64,000 nucleotides of DNA from Marvinbryantia formatexigens DSM 14469 (GTDB lineage Bacteria; Bacillota; Clostridia; Lachnospirales; Lachnospiraceae). The translations under genes and the position numbers were made by a program. Below the pieces are notes generated by a model. That model worked only from the letters and a program-made list of their open reading frames with translations. It did not search any database and was not told the DNA's origin. Below, piece by piece: positions 53,113 to 61,750 of this stretch; positions within the stretch are counted from its first letter, which is position 1, and each line of letters opens with the position of its first letter. The stretch lies in the NCBI RefSeq assembly GCF_025148285.1, contig NZ_CP102268.1, positions 2,459,001-2,523,000 of the forward strand. Direction: 5' to 3'.

Positions 53113-53964
53113 ATGGACAATGGGAGCCTTTTTAAAATCGGAGACGTAGCGCGGATGTTTCATATAAGCGCCGGAACGCTGAGGCATTATGAAAAAGCCG
53201 GGGTTCTGGAGCCGGAATATGTGGATGAGAAGACGGGCTACCGGTATTACAGCACGCGGCAGTTTGAGTGCCTCAATACGATCCGGTACCTGCGCGCCCT
53301 GGACATGCCGCTGGAGCAGATCGCGGATTTTCTCAGAAACCGCGATGTCGGGCGCATCCAGGAGCTGCTCCGGCAGCAGAAGGAGACGGTTATCAAAAAG
53401 CAGCAGGAGCTGCAGATTATCGAGCGGAAGATTGACAACCGTCTGAAACAGCTTCAGGATGCGCTCTCTTCAGAGCTGGAGGTTATCCGCATGACGGAAA
53501 TTGCGCCGCGCCGTATCGCGTGGATCCGTAATCAGCTTTCCCCGCAGACGTACCTCGATCTGGAGACGTCGATCCGCGAGCTGGAGCAGGAACAGGGGGA
53601 CGCGGTGGTTTTTCTGGGCAAGGTCGGCGTCGGAATCGGAAAAGAGCATCTTCTCAGGAAAGCATACGACCGGTACGATATGGTATTTCTGCTGCTGGAT
53701 GAGGAGGATGTCTACAACGGTGCCGTGGAAGAGCTTCCGGCAGAGATCTGCGTGACAATCCGTTTCTGCGGAAGTCACCGGGACGCTCCGGCGTATTATC
53801 AGAAGCTGGAGGCGTACATCGCGGAAAACGACCTCTGCATTGCGGGATTTTCGAAAGAAATAACGATGATTGACGATGGCTTTACCAGTAACACAGACCA
53901 GTTTGTGACCGAAATACAGATTCCCGTGCGGCGGAAAAAAGCGGGCGGGACGGAGCACAACTAA
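53113..53964 (+). CDS. MerR-family regulator with GyrI-like effector domain
   Basis: 283 residues. The winged helix LFKIGDVARMFHISAGTLRHYEK (as family evidence), with GVLEPEYVDEKTGYRYYS, is followed by a long coiled coil (about residues 80-125) and a GyrI-like binding domain, the BmrR arrangement for multidrug sensing. ATG 53113 has AAGGAGG 7 nt upstream. No efflux gene is adjacent, so it may act elsewhere or on itself. Confidence 0.9.
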   Translation: MDNGSLFKIGDVARMFHISAGTLRHYEKAGVLEPEYVDEKTGYRYYSTRQFECLNTIRYLRALDMPLEQIADFLRNRDVGRIQELLRQQKETVIKKQQELQIIERKIDNRLKQLQDALSSELEVIRMTEIAPRRIAWIRNQLSPQTYLDLETSIRELEQEQGDAVVFLGKVGVGIGKEHLLRKAYDRYDMVFLLLDEEDVYNGAVEELPAEICVTIRFCGSHRDAPAYYQKLEAYIAENDLCIAGFSKEITMIDDGFTSNTDQFVTEIQIPVRRKKAGGTEHN

Positions 53965-54006
53965 AATCGGCACTATATAAAATAGAATAAGTTTTCTTGC
54001 TTGCGC

Positions 54007-54046
54007 AAATCTCTGCTGCCTGTTCAGAATGGTCAGCAGAGATTTT
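54007..54046. terminator. Terminator after the MerR gene
   Basis: AAATCTCTGCTG pairs perfectly with CAGCAGAGATTT, followed by TT; the A-rich left side could allow bidirectional use. Confidence 0.85.
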
Positions 54047-54067
54047 TATATCTTTAGAAAATAATAC

Positions 54068-54096
54068 TTGCAAAAAGATAATTTATCATATATAAT
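54068..54096 (+). promoter_or_regulatory. Promoter of the hicAB operon
   Basis: TTGCAA, 17-nt spacer, TATAAT, with TATCATATATAATATA around it, which HicB could bind in autoregulation (inference). Confidence 0.75.
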
Positions 54097-54162
54097 ATAG
54101 GACTACAAAGAAAATGAACTTGACATACGTGCTGATACGTGCAATAATAGAAGGAGAAATAA

Positions 54163-54351
54163 GTGAAAACATCGGAATTAATAAGAATGTTAAAGAAATA
54201 TGATTGCTTTTTTGTTGAACACGGAAAGGAACATGATAAGTGGCATAGCGTGATAACTGGAAAAGATTTCCGGATTCCGAGCCACAGAGGAAAGGAGATT
54301 CCGATGGGGACGGTAAGCCGTATTTTAAAGGATGCTGGTCTGAAGTCATAA
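54163..54351 (+). CDS. hicA: HicA-type mRNA interferase toxin
   Basis: 62 residues with a GTG start preceded by AGGAGAAATAA. The double-stranded-RNA-binding-like fold is shown by MKTSELIRMLKKYDCFFVEH and the end of the domain IPSHRGKEIPMGTVSRIL then KDAGL. The catalytic His is within HGKEHDKWHS, where most HicA proteins have GSHH, so this is a variant. HicA cuts mRNA when free of HicB. Confidence 0.88.
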   Translation: MKTSELIRMLKKYDCFFVEHGKEHDKWHSVITGKDFRIPSHRGKEIPMGTVSRILKDAGLKS

Positions 54352-54399
54352 TTTTTGCTGTAAAACAGAGAATCTGATAATCATGGAAGGGAGAAAAGA

Positions 54400-54801
54400 A
54401 TGACAAAATATGTGTATCCGGCTATATTTACACCTGAAAAAGAAGGAGGCTTTTCTGTAAATTTTCCGGATTTGGAATCGTGTTATACGTGTGGAAAGGA
54501 TATAAAAGACGCTTTGCTGATGGCAGAGGATGTACTGGCGTTTGTTTTGTATGATTATGAGCGTGAGAATCGAGAGATTCCGGTGCCGTCGGACAGGGAA
54601 ACGTTTACACTGGCAGAAGGAGAATTTGTAAACTATGTGTTGTGTGATACGATGGAATACCGCAAAAGAAATAATAACAGAGCAGTAAAAAAGACACTGA
54701 CAATACCGGAGTGGCTGAACGAGACAGCAGTGGCGATGGGATTGAATTTTTCACAGATTCTGCAGCAGGCATTGCTGGACAAAATTAATTCAAAACAATA
54801 G
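54400..54801 (+). CDS. hicB: HicB-type antitoxin
   Basis: 133 residues. YPAIFTPEKEGGFSVNFPDL and the ALLMAEDVLAFVL helix form the HicB partial RNase H-like domain; the C-terminal TLTIPEWLNETAVAMGLNFS then QILQQALLDKI is a ribbon-helix-helix domain for DNA binding and autoregulation. It neutralises HicA. GGGAGAAAAGA precedes ATG 54400; 48 nt separate it from hicA. Confidence 0.92.
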   Translation: MTKYVYPAIFTPEKEGGFSVNFPDLESCYTCGKDIKDALLMAEDVLAFVLYDYERENREIPVPSDRETFTLAEGEFVNYVLCDTMEYRKRNNNRAVKKTLTIPEWLNETAVAMGLNFSQILQQALLDKINSKQ

Positions 54802-54893
54802 CTGCTGCGGCGGATGTCCGGGAATGGCGAAAATATACATCTGTTTTTTGGGACATAAAAAAGAAATGGTTGACATTTAAGAAAAATAAGCGA

Positions 54894-54922
54894 TTGACTT
54901 CCGCCCGTCTCTTTTGTATTAT
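54894..54922 (+). promoter_or_regulatory. Promoter of the AraC gene at 55018
   Basis: TTGACT, 17-nt spacer, TATTAT, near consensus; leader of about 88 nt. Confidence 0.7.
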
Positions 54923-55017
54923 AAAAAGAGTTAGGAAAGGCTAATTGGCAAAGCAGCGGGGAGAACAGCCTGGAATGTCCGGGCTGTTCCGGGTAGAGAC
55001 AGAAATGGGGCGGGATT

Positions 55018-55947
55018 GTGACACAGACCAGAAACGTGAGCTGGCAGGACGATAAAATAAATATGGCGGTGTATGAGCCGTTTCCGGGGGTGCAGGTGAT
55101 GAAGGTTTCCGTGCGGGCGCCTGGCTTTATAGAGGAGCGCAGGAAAAGTAACCGGCTGGAAATCAATTTCTGTGTAAGCGGCAGGTTTGAGTGCGAGTTT
55201 ACAAAACGGGACATCGCTATATTAAAGCCGGGCGATATGGCAATCAGCCTGTTTGACGGGGAGAACGGAATAAACTCATACTCCCGGTTCCCGATGGATT
55301 TCTACGAGGGCATCAGCATACTTCTGGATTGTGATATTGCTGAAAAATGGCTGAAGGAGCATCTGGAGATTTTTGACATCCATCTGCAGATGCTAAGAGA
55401 GCGGCTGCTGAAAGCGCACTGGTACTGGGCGGGAGAGGCGGGAACCCGCTGCGAGCACGTATTCCGGGAGCTTTACGACAGTATAGAATACGAAGAGACT
55501 GCCTATATCCGGCTGAAAACGGCGGAGCTTTTTATGCTGTTGTGCCGGTCTGTGCAGCCGCAGCGGGAAAACGGTTATCTTCCGGGAGGACAGGTGGAGC
55601 TGGTGAAGCATATCCGGGACCATATGATCACAGACAGCGACGGTTACTCCTCCACAGAACAGCTCGCCAAAGAGCACGGGATGACGTCCGCGCAGCTTCA
55701 GAAGCTGTTCCGGGAGATTTACGGGATGCCGATCTACCGGTATCTGAAGGAATACCGTCTGGAGCGGGCGGCAGTAGAGCTGATAAACACCAGCCATCCG
55801 GTGATGGAGGTTGCCTTAAACGCAGGCTTTACCAATGCCAGCAAATTTTCAGAAGGATTCCGGAAACGGTATAAAATGACGCCTACCGCATACCGGAAGC
55901 AGTATAATTTAAATAGAAAACGGGATAGTTCTGTGAAAATGGAGTAG
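55018..55947 (+). CDS. AraC-family transcriptional regulator
   Basis: 309 residues. The N-terminal cupin-like half has INFCVSGRFECEFTKRDIA and GDMAISLFDGENGINSYSR (family evidence), and the C-terminal half has two helix-turn-helix motifs, including LAKEHGMTSAQLQKLFREIY and VMEVALNAGFTNASKFSEGF. The GTG start at 55018 follows GGGGCGGGATT. It resembles AraC proteins that sense siderophores or small ligands in clostridia. The secreted ZinT-like gene starts 71 bp downstream and may be its target. Confidence 0.85.
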   Translation: MTQTRNVSWQDDKINMAVYEPFPGVQVMKVSVRAPGFIEERRKSNRLEINFCVSGRFECEFTKRDIAILKPGDMAISLFDGENGINSYSRFPMDFYEGISILLDCDIAEKWLKEHLEIFDIHLQMLRERLLKAHWYWAGEAGTRCEHVFRELYDSIEYEETAYIRLKTAELFMLLCRSVQPQRENGYLPGGQVELVKHIRDHMITDSDGYSSTEQLAKEHGMTSAQLQKLFREIYGMPIYRYLKEYRLERAAVELINTSHPVMEVALNAGFTNASKFSEGFRKRYKMTPTAYRKQYNLNRKRDSSVKME

Positions 55948-56018
55948 AAAAAGGAAAAACGACTGCGTATAATGTTCTTCGAAAGTTAGTAATACCTAAC
56001 CAAAAGGAGGACATCTAT

Positions 56019-56765
56019 ATGAAAAAGAAAAATCTGGCGTATTTACTTTGCAGCGCAATGATGCTTACCGCGACGGCGGGATTTACGGCAGGCGCAGAGG
56101 AGACGGAAACCGAGGCTGTTCTGGAGGCGGAGAGTGTCCAGGAGACAGAGGAGGCGCAGGAAACAGAAGCTGCGCAGGATGCGGACTTCCTCAGTAAGAT
56201 ACAGGGCAGCTATATCGAACTGTTTCCGGAAATGGCAAAAGAAGAATACCGTGATATCTGGCTGGAAGAGACCGGAGCGATTGTCGGGGAGGACAAGGCG
56301 GAGGAGACTACAGATATGCTGCTTGGCATGTGCATGGCGGAAATTTACGGGCAGGAAGCCATCGACGCTTATGCAGAGGACCCGGACAGCATGGCGTTTG
56401 ACTGCTACTTCCTCGGTGGCGTCAGCGAATTTATAGTAGACGGGGATACCATCAGCGGCGTTGACGAAGAAGGAAACGAGGTTTTCAGCCATACATACGA
56501 TTATCTGGAAACAGATGAAAACGGATTTTATCTTTATCAGAGTGAAGATGCAGACTCTGGACAGTTCACTTATTTCGCCTTCGCGCCCGATACGATGGAC
56601 GAGACCTGGCATCTGGAATTCCGTTACGCGGAGGATTTAAGCGATCTGGCAAGCTGGTATGAAGGCGCGTACGCATATTGGAATGTAGGGGCAATCGCGG
56701 CGGATTACGACGCGGAAGATATGGAGGATGTCATTCATCTGTTTGCGACAGAAAATCTGGAGTAA
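56019..56765 (+). CDS. Secreted protein, possibly ZinT-like
   Basis: 248 residues. A signal peptide (residues 1-26, ending near AGAEE) is followed by a Glu-rich linker (28-52) and a globular domain with LEFRYAEDLSDLASWYEGAY then AYWNVGAIAADYD, which recalls the C-terminal half of ZinT-type metal-binding proteins. The HxHxH-like zinc ligands of ZinT are mostly absent (only one His, in TWHLEFRY), so metal binding is doubtful. AAAGGAGGACATCTAT precedes ATG 56019. Paired with the AraC gene. Assignment to ZinT is a resemblance, not proof. Confidence 0.55.
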   Translation: MKKKNLAYLLCSAMMLTATAGFTAGAEETETEAVLEAESVQETEEAQETEAAQDADFLSKIQGSYIELFPEMAKEEYRDIWLEETGAIVGEDKAEETTDMLLGMCMAEIYGQEAIDAYAEDPDSMAFDCYFLGGVSEFIVDGDTISGVDEEGNEVFSHTYDYLETDENGFYLYQSEDADSGQFTYFAFAPDTMDETWHLEFRYAEDLSDLASWYEGAYAYWNVGAIAADYDAEDMEDVIHLFATENLE

Positions 56766-56837
56766 ATGCTGCGCCGGAATGATACCGGCTCCTGACATAA
56801 ACTATATCGCGGACAATCTGTATGAAAAATTGAAATA

Positions 56838-57011
56838 GAATCCGCCCGCCATATGTCATCCGCAGACGATAGGCAGCTTTTGCAGATTTTGCGAGCAAGC
56901 GGCAGCAATTTTGTCCGACCGGCTTTTATGGAGGCAAAATTGCTGCCAATAAGCGGCGCAGCAAAATCCCAAAAGCAACGTGTCTGCGGATGACATATGG
57001 CGGGCGGATTC
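56838..57011. repeat. Long palindromic element, copy 2
   Basis: Arms at 56838-56867 and 56982-57011 are perfectly complementary over 30 bp; weaker pairing goes on outside (TATGAAAA with TTTTCATA). The core has a nested perfect stem, GGCAGCAATTTTG with CAAAATTGCTGCC, and is the reverse complement of copy 1's core at close to 90% identity. Copy 1 lies at 21139-21314. Both lie between convergent genes. Confidence 0.88.
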
Positions 57012-57099
57012 TTTACGGAAAATTTTCATACAAATTATTCATATGGATGCGCACGCAAATGCAGAAGAAAAATATACTTATGCATTTGCGGCGCCCAAT

Positions 57100-57120
57100 C
57101 CCGCAAGGCGGGCTTTTTTT
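57100..57120 (+). terminator. Rho-independent terminator before uxaC (plus strand)
   Basis: CCCGC-AAG-GCGGG-C followed by seven T. It ends plus-strand transcripts just before the convergent uxaC gene. Confidence 0.8.
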
Positions 57121-57122
57121 GA

Positions 57123-58529
57123 TTACAGATTAAATCCGAAATATCTCACAGCATTGTTATAGCTGATGCCCTTGATGATCTTTTCCAGCGCTTTTTCATC
57201 ATCCGGATATTCTCCGTTTTCCACCCAGCCGCCAATCAGTTCGCAGAGAATGCGGCGGAAATATTCGTGGCGCGGATAGGAGAGGAAGCTTCTGGAATCT
57301 GTCAGCATACCCACAAAATTGCTGAGCATACCGAGGTTTGCCAGCGATGTCATCTGTTCCATCATGCCGGTCTTGTTGTCGTTGAACCACCATGCGCTGC
57401 CCTGCTGGATCTTGCCGATAGCGGAGGAATCCTGGAAGCAGCCGATGATGGTGCCGATTGCCGCGTTGTCCACCGGATTCAGGGAGTAGAGAATCGTCTT
57501 CGGAAGCTCATCGGTGGAGGCAAGCGCGTTCAGAAAATCAGCAAGCTGATCCGCCGGGGTATAATTGCTGATGCAGTCAAAACCGGTATCGGGACCGATT
57601 TTGCCAAACATGCGGGAATTATTATCGCGCTTTACGCCATAATGAAGCTGCATTACCCAGTTCAGACGATGATATTCCCTGCCGGCAAAAATCATAAAGG
57701 CGGTCTTATACTTTGCAACCTCGCAGGCGGAAAGCGTGCCGCCGGAGAGACGTTTTGCAAAGATTTCTTCAATCTCCTCATCGGAAGCCGGAGCGTACAT
57801 CACATAATCAAGACCGTGGTCGGAAACGCTGCAGCCTCTCTCATTGAAGTATTCCATACGGTTTACGATCGCCTTCTTTAAATCAGCGAAGCTCTTAACC
57901 GGAATGCCGCTCACTTCGGAAAGCTTTGCAACGTAATCCGGGAACGCCGGTTTCTCGATGCCGGAAGCCTTATCCGGACGCCATGCCGGGAGCACCTGCA
58001 CATCGAAGGTCTCATCTGCCTTGATTTTTTCATGCCATTCCAGAGAATCTACCGGGTCGTCGGTGGTGCATACGAGTGTGACGCCGGAGCGTTTGATCAG
58101 CTCGCGTGCGCTCATATCCGGCTGTGCCAGCTTTTCGTTGCAGAGATTCCATACCTCTTCCGCAGTATCGGCGCAGAGATGACCGGTATAGCCGAAGTAT
58201 CTCTGCAGTTCCAGATGGGACCAGTGATACAGCGGATTGCCAATCAGTTTTTCCAGCGTCTCCGCCCATTTCTGGAATTTCTCGCGCGCCGGAGCGTCGC
58301 CGGTGATATAATACTCTTCTACGCCGTTTGAGCGCATCTGACGCCACTTGTAGTGGTCGCCGCCGAGCCACACCTCTGTGATATTCTCGAAATGCTTATC
58401 CTCCGCGATCTCCTGCGGATTCAGATGGCAGTGGTAGTCGAGAACAGGCATAACCTCAGCGTAATTGTGATACAGTTTCTTTGCGGTTTCTGTGGAAAGC
58501 AGAAAATCTTTGTCCATAAATGGTTTCAT
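57123..58529 (-). CDS. uxaC: Glucuronate/galacturonate isomerase
   Basis: 468 residues, usual length. MPVLDYHCHLNPQEIAED near the N-terminus carries the amidohydrolase-like metal His pair; QMRSNGVEEYYITGDA and GLDYVMYAP are UxaC family segments. It converts D-glucuronate to D-fructuronate and D-galacturonate to D-tagaturonate. AAGGAGGGGTTTTGCA precedes ATG 58529. It lies downstream of a LacI gene on the same strand, so the two probably form an operon. Confidence 0.97.
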   Translation of the reverse strand: MKPFMDKDFLLSTETAKKLYHNYAEVMPVLDYHCHLNPQEIAEDKHFENITEVWLGGDHYKWRQMRSNGVEEYYITGDAPAREKFQKWAETLEKLIGNPLYHWSHLELQRYFGYTGHLCADTAEEVWNLCNEKLAQPDMSARELIKRSGVTLVCTTDDPVDSLEWHEKIKADETFDVQVLPAWRPDKASGIEKPAFPDYVAKLSEVSGIPVKSFADLKKAIVNRMEYFNERGCSVSDHGLDYVMYAPASDEEIEEIFAKRLSGGTLSACEVAKYKTAFMIFAGREYHRLNWVMQLHYGVKRDNNSRMFGKIGPDTGFDCISNYTPADQLADFLNALASTDELPKTILYSLNPVDNAAIGTIIGCFQDSSAIGKIQQGSAWWFNDNKTGMMEQMTSLANLGMLSNFVGMLTDSRSFLSYPRHEYFRRILCELIGGWVENGEYPDDEKALEKIIKGISYNNAVRYFGFNL

Positions 58530-58566
58530 TGCAAAACCCCTCCTTGAAAATATTTATATGCGTTCC

Positions 58567-58593
58567 GCGGAAGCGTATCAACAGGCGCTTCCG
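58567..58593 (-). terminator. Hairpin between lacI and uxaC
   Basis: GCGGAAGCG pairs perfectly with CGCTTCCGC around a 9-nt loop. No T-run follows on the minus strand, so it may be a processing or partial-termination structure. The rest of 58530-58704 shows nothing else. Confidence 0.45.
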
Positions 58594-58704
58594 CTTGCGC
58601 GAAGAACCCTGCGGGCTCTTGCTGCCTGGGAGAAAAGCTGCCGCACGGAATCATCCGTGTTACTGTTCAAAGTAACTCATCCGTACCCTGCAGAGCGGCT
58701 GTTA

Positions 58705-59709
58705 TCAGAAGAAATCGGTCGTTCCACGCTGCAGGATATTTGCGGAGAGCATGGTCTTGCCGGGGGCAGGCTTGCCGTCCAGCACGCTCATCAGCGCGGC
58801 GACTGCGTTGTTGCAGCAGAATTCAAGCTGATTATCTATTGAAGTAAGCTCCGGTTCGCAGCAGATGCCGAGCTGCGAATTGTTGTAGCCGATGATAGCA
58901 AACTGCGATGGAATGTCAAAATTCATAGCCTTGGCGTATTTCAGCGCTCCGATTGCCAGCTCATCATCCCCGGCGATGACCGTGTCGAACGTGAGCCCCT
59001 CGGAAGCAAGGGAGAGAAGCTTTTCCTTTGTCTCCGGAATGCTGCCGTTAAACAGCACGATGCGCCGGGAGTCGAGCGGGAGAGAGGCGGCTGCGAATGC
59101 CTCCTTAAAGCCCTCCAGCTTGCGTCTGCCGCTGTAGGAATCCGCGCGGTAGAGGAAAAGAAGCTCCTGCCTGCCGTGCTCCAGACAGGCAGAGGCGGCC
59201 TGCTGGATAATTTCCTGGTCGTCGCAGAGCGAGCAGTAAACATTCGGCGCTTTCAGATAGCCGTTTAAAATAATGATGGGCACCTCGGCGGCGGCCTCGA
59301 TGATGTAGCGGTTGCGCTCCGGCACCGCCTCGATAAAGCTGGAACCGATTAAAATGACGGCGTCCACTTTTTTGGCGAGCAGCCGTTTCAGATACTCCGT
59401 ACGGGTATCGTAATCGGGACCGGTACAGCTTAAAATGGCGTCATAGTGGTTGGCGCGCAGCGCGCGCTCCAGATAATATACTGCGCGGGAGAAAAACTGG
59501 TCGGAAGAATCCGCGCAGAGCAGTCCGATAGTCTGCATGGTATTTAAACCGAGCCCGCGCGCAAAAGCGTTCGGCGTATAATCATTTTCTGCGATAATGT
59601 CCAGGATTTTCTGCCGGGTCTTTTCGCTGACGCGGGCATTTCCGTTCATGACACGCGACACGGTGGCAATGGAAACACCGGCTTTTTTCGATATATCGTA
59701 AATATTCAT
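58705..59709 (-). CDS. LacI-family transcriptional regulator (hexuronate locus)
   Basis: 334 residues. MNIYDISKKAGVSIATVSRV starts the helix-turn-helix, with the hinge TPNAFARGLGLN, then the sugar-binding-protein-like domain with DDELAIGALKYAK and IGYNNSQLG. GGAGGTTGCTT precedes ATG 59709; a 34-residue longer frame upstream is not supported. It likely controls lacI-uxaC and the divergent uxuB-kdgK through two identical palindromes at 59795-59808 and 59945-59958. Confidence 0.92.
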   Translation of the reverse strand: MNIYDISKKAGVSIATVSRVMNGNARVSEKTRQKILDIIAENDYTPNAFARGLGLNTMQTIGLLCADSSDQFFSRAVYYLERALRANHYDAILSCTGPDYDTRTEYLKRLLAKKVDAVILIGSSFIEAVPERNRYIIEAAAEVPIIILNGYLKAPNVYCSLCDDQEIIQQAASACLEHGRQELLFLYRADSYSGRRKLEGFKEAFAAASLPLDSRRIVLFNGSIPETKEKLLSLASEGLTFDTVIAGDDELAIGALKYAKAMNFDIPSQFAIIGYNNSQLGICCEPELTSIDNQLEFCCNNAVAALMSVLDGKPAPGKTMLSANILQRGTTDFF

Positions 59710-59794
59710 AAGCAACCTCCGGTATCTGGAATGCCCGCGGCGGGCATGGCGCATCCATTTCTGCCATCTGACGCATGACTGGATGAGTAAGAAA

Positions 59795-59808
59795 TGTAAG
59801 CGCTTACA
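59795..59808. promoter_or_regulatory. LacI/CRE-type operator 1
   Basis: TGTAAGCGCTTACA, a perfect 14-bp palindrome, between the LacI gene and its promoter. It fits both a LacI-family operator and the catabolite-responsive element consensus. Confidence 0.8.
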
Positions 59809-59835
59809 CAAAACTGTTTTTCTGACTTAGTCTAT

Positions 59836-59864
59836 ATTATACAATAGAAAAAATAAAATAGCAA
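59836..59864 (-). promoter_or_regulatory. Promoter of lacI-uxaC
   Basis: On the minus strand TTGCTA, 17-nt spacer, TATAAT, with operator 1 about 28 nt downstream. Confidence 0.65.
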
Positions 59865-59912
59865 TGCGTTTCTGCGGATTTTAGAAATTTCCTTTAAAAA
59901 CATAAATAATGC

Positions 59913-59941
59913 TTGACGTTTGCCGTTAAGGGAATTATAAT
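59913..59941 (+). promoter_or_regulatory. Promoter of uxuB-kdgK
   Basis: TTGACG, 17-nt spacer, TATAAT, with operator 2 starting 4 nt after the -10 box, so a bound repressor would cover the start site. Confidence 0.85.
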
Positions 59942-59944
59942 GAT

Positions 59945-59958
59945 TGTAAGCGCTTACA
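59945..59958. promoter_or_regulatory. LacI/CRE-type operator 2
   Basis: TGTAAGCGCTTACA, identical to operator 1, 136 bp centre-to-centre... 150 bp apart by start position, overlapping the predicted start of uxuB transcription. Two identical sites could allow looping. Confidence 0.85.
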
Positions 59959-60019
59959 TGGGCGAAAAATTAATCATAGAGACCACCGGATTTTATCCGG
60001 AAAGGGAAAGGAGAAAGGT

Positions 60020-61636
60020 ATGCAGTTAAACGAACAGGGTTTGACAAACAGACAGGAATGGCTGGATAAGGGGTATAGCCTTCCGGAGTTCGACCGCGAG
60101 GCGGTTAAGGCAAAAACAAAGGAGGCGCCGCGCTGGATTCATTTCGGAGCGGGCAATATCTTCCGCGCATTCCAGGCAAATGTGCTCCAGGGACTTCTGA
60201 ATAAGGGAATCTGGGACAGCGGTCTGGTAGTTGCAGAAGGCTTTGACTATGAAATTGTAGAAAAAATGAATATTCCGCACGATGGCTACACCGTTCTGGT
60301 GACGCTGAAGGTGGACGGCACCGTGGAAAAGACCGTGGTAGGCAGCGTTGTGGAATCTCTTACGGTAAATCCGCAGAATACGGCAGATTTTGACAGACTG
60401 AAAGAAATCTTCCGCGCAGATTCCCTGCAGATGGTCAGCTTCACCATCACAGAGAAGGGCTACAGCCTGGTGAACGGAGCAGGCGAGCTGCTTCCGGCAG
60501 TGAAGGCAGACATGGAAAAAGGACCGAAGCAGGCGGACAGCTACATCGGAAAGGTAGCTGCGCTTCTTTATGAGAGATATCTGGACGGACAGAAGCCGGT
60601 TGCTATGGTGAGCATGGATAACTGCTCCCACAACGGAGACAAGCTGTACGCGGCAATCGACAAGCTGGCAAGAGTATGGGCGGAAAACGGCGTTGCAGAG
60701 GCAGGCTTTGTAGATTATGTAAACGATAAATCAAAGGTAAGCTTCCCGTGGACCATGATTGATAAAATCACACCGCGTCCGAATGCAAAGGTAGAAGAGA
60801 TTCTGAGAGCAGACGGACTGGAGGAGCTTGAGCCGGTTATCACCTCCAAGAATACCTATATCGCACCGTTTGTAAATGCGGAAGAGTGCCAGTATCTGGT
60901 AATTGAAGATTCCTTCCCGAATGGCAGACCGAACCTGGAAGAGGGCGGCATCATCTTCACCGAGAGAGAAACCGTGGATAAAGTAGAGAAGATGAAAGTC
61001 TGCACCTGCTTAAACCCGCTGCATACCTCACTGGCTGTTTACGGTTGTCTGCTTGGCTATGAGCTGATCTCTGAAGAGATGAAGAACCCGGTTCTCAAGA
61101 AAATGGTTGAGACCATCGGTTACAAGGAAGGTCTTCCGGTAGTTGTAAATCCGGGCATCCTGGATCCAGAGAAATTTATCGGCGAAGTTATCAATACCAG
61201 ACTGCCGAATCCGTTTATGCCGGATACACCGCAGCGTATTGCAACGGATACTTCACAGAAGCTGGCGATCCGTTTTGGCGAGACAATCAAGGCATACGCA
61301 GCTTCTGACAAGCTTAACGTGGCAGATCTGAAGCTGATTCCGCTTGTACTTGCAGGATGGGTACGCTATCTGATGGCAATCGACGATAAAGGAAATGCGT
61401 TCACACTCAGCCCGGATCCGCTTCTGACTACCGTTTGCCCGCATGTAGAGGGCATTAAGCTTGGCGAGACAGAGGGCGTGGAAGAGAAGATCCGTCCGAT
61501 CCTGGAGAATCAGGCAATCTTCGGCGTAGATCTGTATGCACTTGGCATCGCTCCGCTGGTAGTTTCTTACTTCAAGGAACTGATCGCAGGACCGGGAGCT
61601 GTAGCTGCAACACTGGAGAAATACGTAAACGCATAG
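60020..61636 (+). CDS. uxuB: Fructuronate reductase, mannitol dehydrogenase family
   Basis: 538 residues. APRWIHFGAGNIFRAFQANV is the N-terminal nucleotide-binding motif; SMDNCSHNGDKL and the Lys-containing segment FPWTMIDKITPRPN are mannitol-dehydrogenase family active-site regions. It reduces fructuronate to mannonate (UxuB) or tagaturonate to altronate (UxaB); UxuB is favoured because uxuA is present in the window and no uxaA is seen. AAAGGAGAAAGGT precedes ATG 60020. Confidence 0.85.
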   Translation: MQLNEQGLTNRQEWLDKGYSLPEFDREAVKAKTKEAPRWIHFGAGNIFRAFQANVLQGLLNKGIWDSGLVVAEGFDYEIVEKMNIPHDGYTVLVTLKVDGTVEKTVVGSVVESLTVNPQNTADFDRLKEIFRADSLQMVSFTITEKGYSLVNGAGELLPAVKADMEKGPKQADSYIGKVAALLYERYLDGQKPVAMVSMDNCSHNGDKLYAAIDKLARVWAENGVAEAGFVDYVNDKSKVSFPWTMIDKITPRPNAKVEEILRADGLEELEPVITSKNTYIAPFVNAEECQYLVIEDSFPNGRPNLEEGGIIFTERETVDKVEKMKVCTCLNPLHTSLAVYGCLLGYELISEEMKNPVLKKMVETIGYKEGLPVVVNPGILDPEKFIGEVINTRLPNPFMPDTPQRIATDTSQKLAIRFGETIKAYAASDKLNVADLKLIPLVLAGWVRYLMAIDDKGNAFTLSPDPLLTTVCPHVEGIKLGETEGVEEKIRPILENQAIFGVDLYALGIAPLVVSYFKELIAGPGAVAATLEKYVNA

Positions 61637-61750
61637 TATGATGTCAGGGCGCTGGATGCGCCGCAATCTGCAGGCATCATATCCGGGGGTTTTTGCCCCG
61701 GCATTATATGATAAAAATAGAAACGGCAATGCCATATCAGGGAGGAAAAA

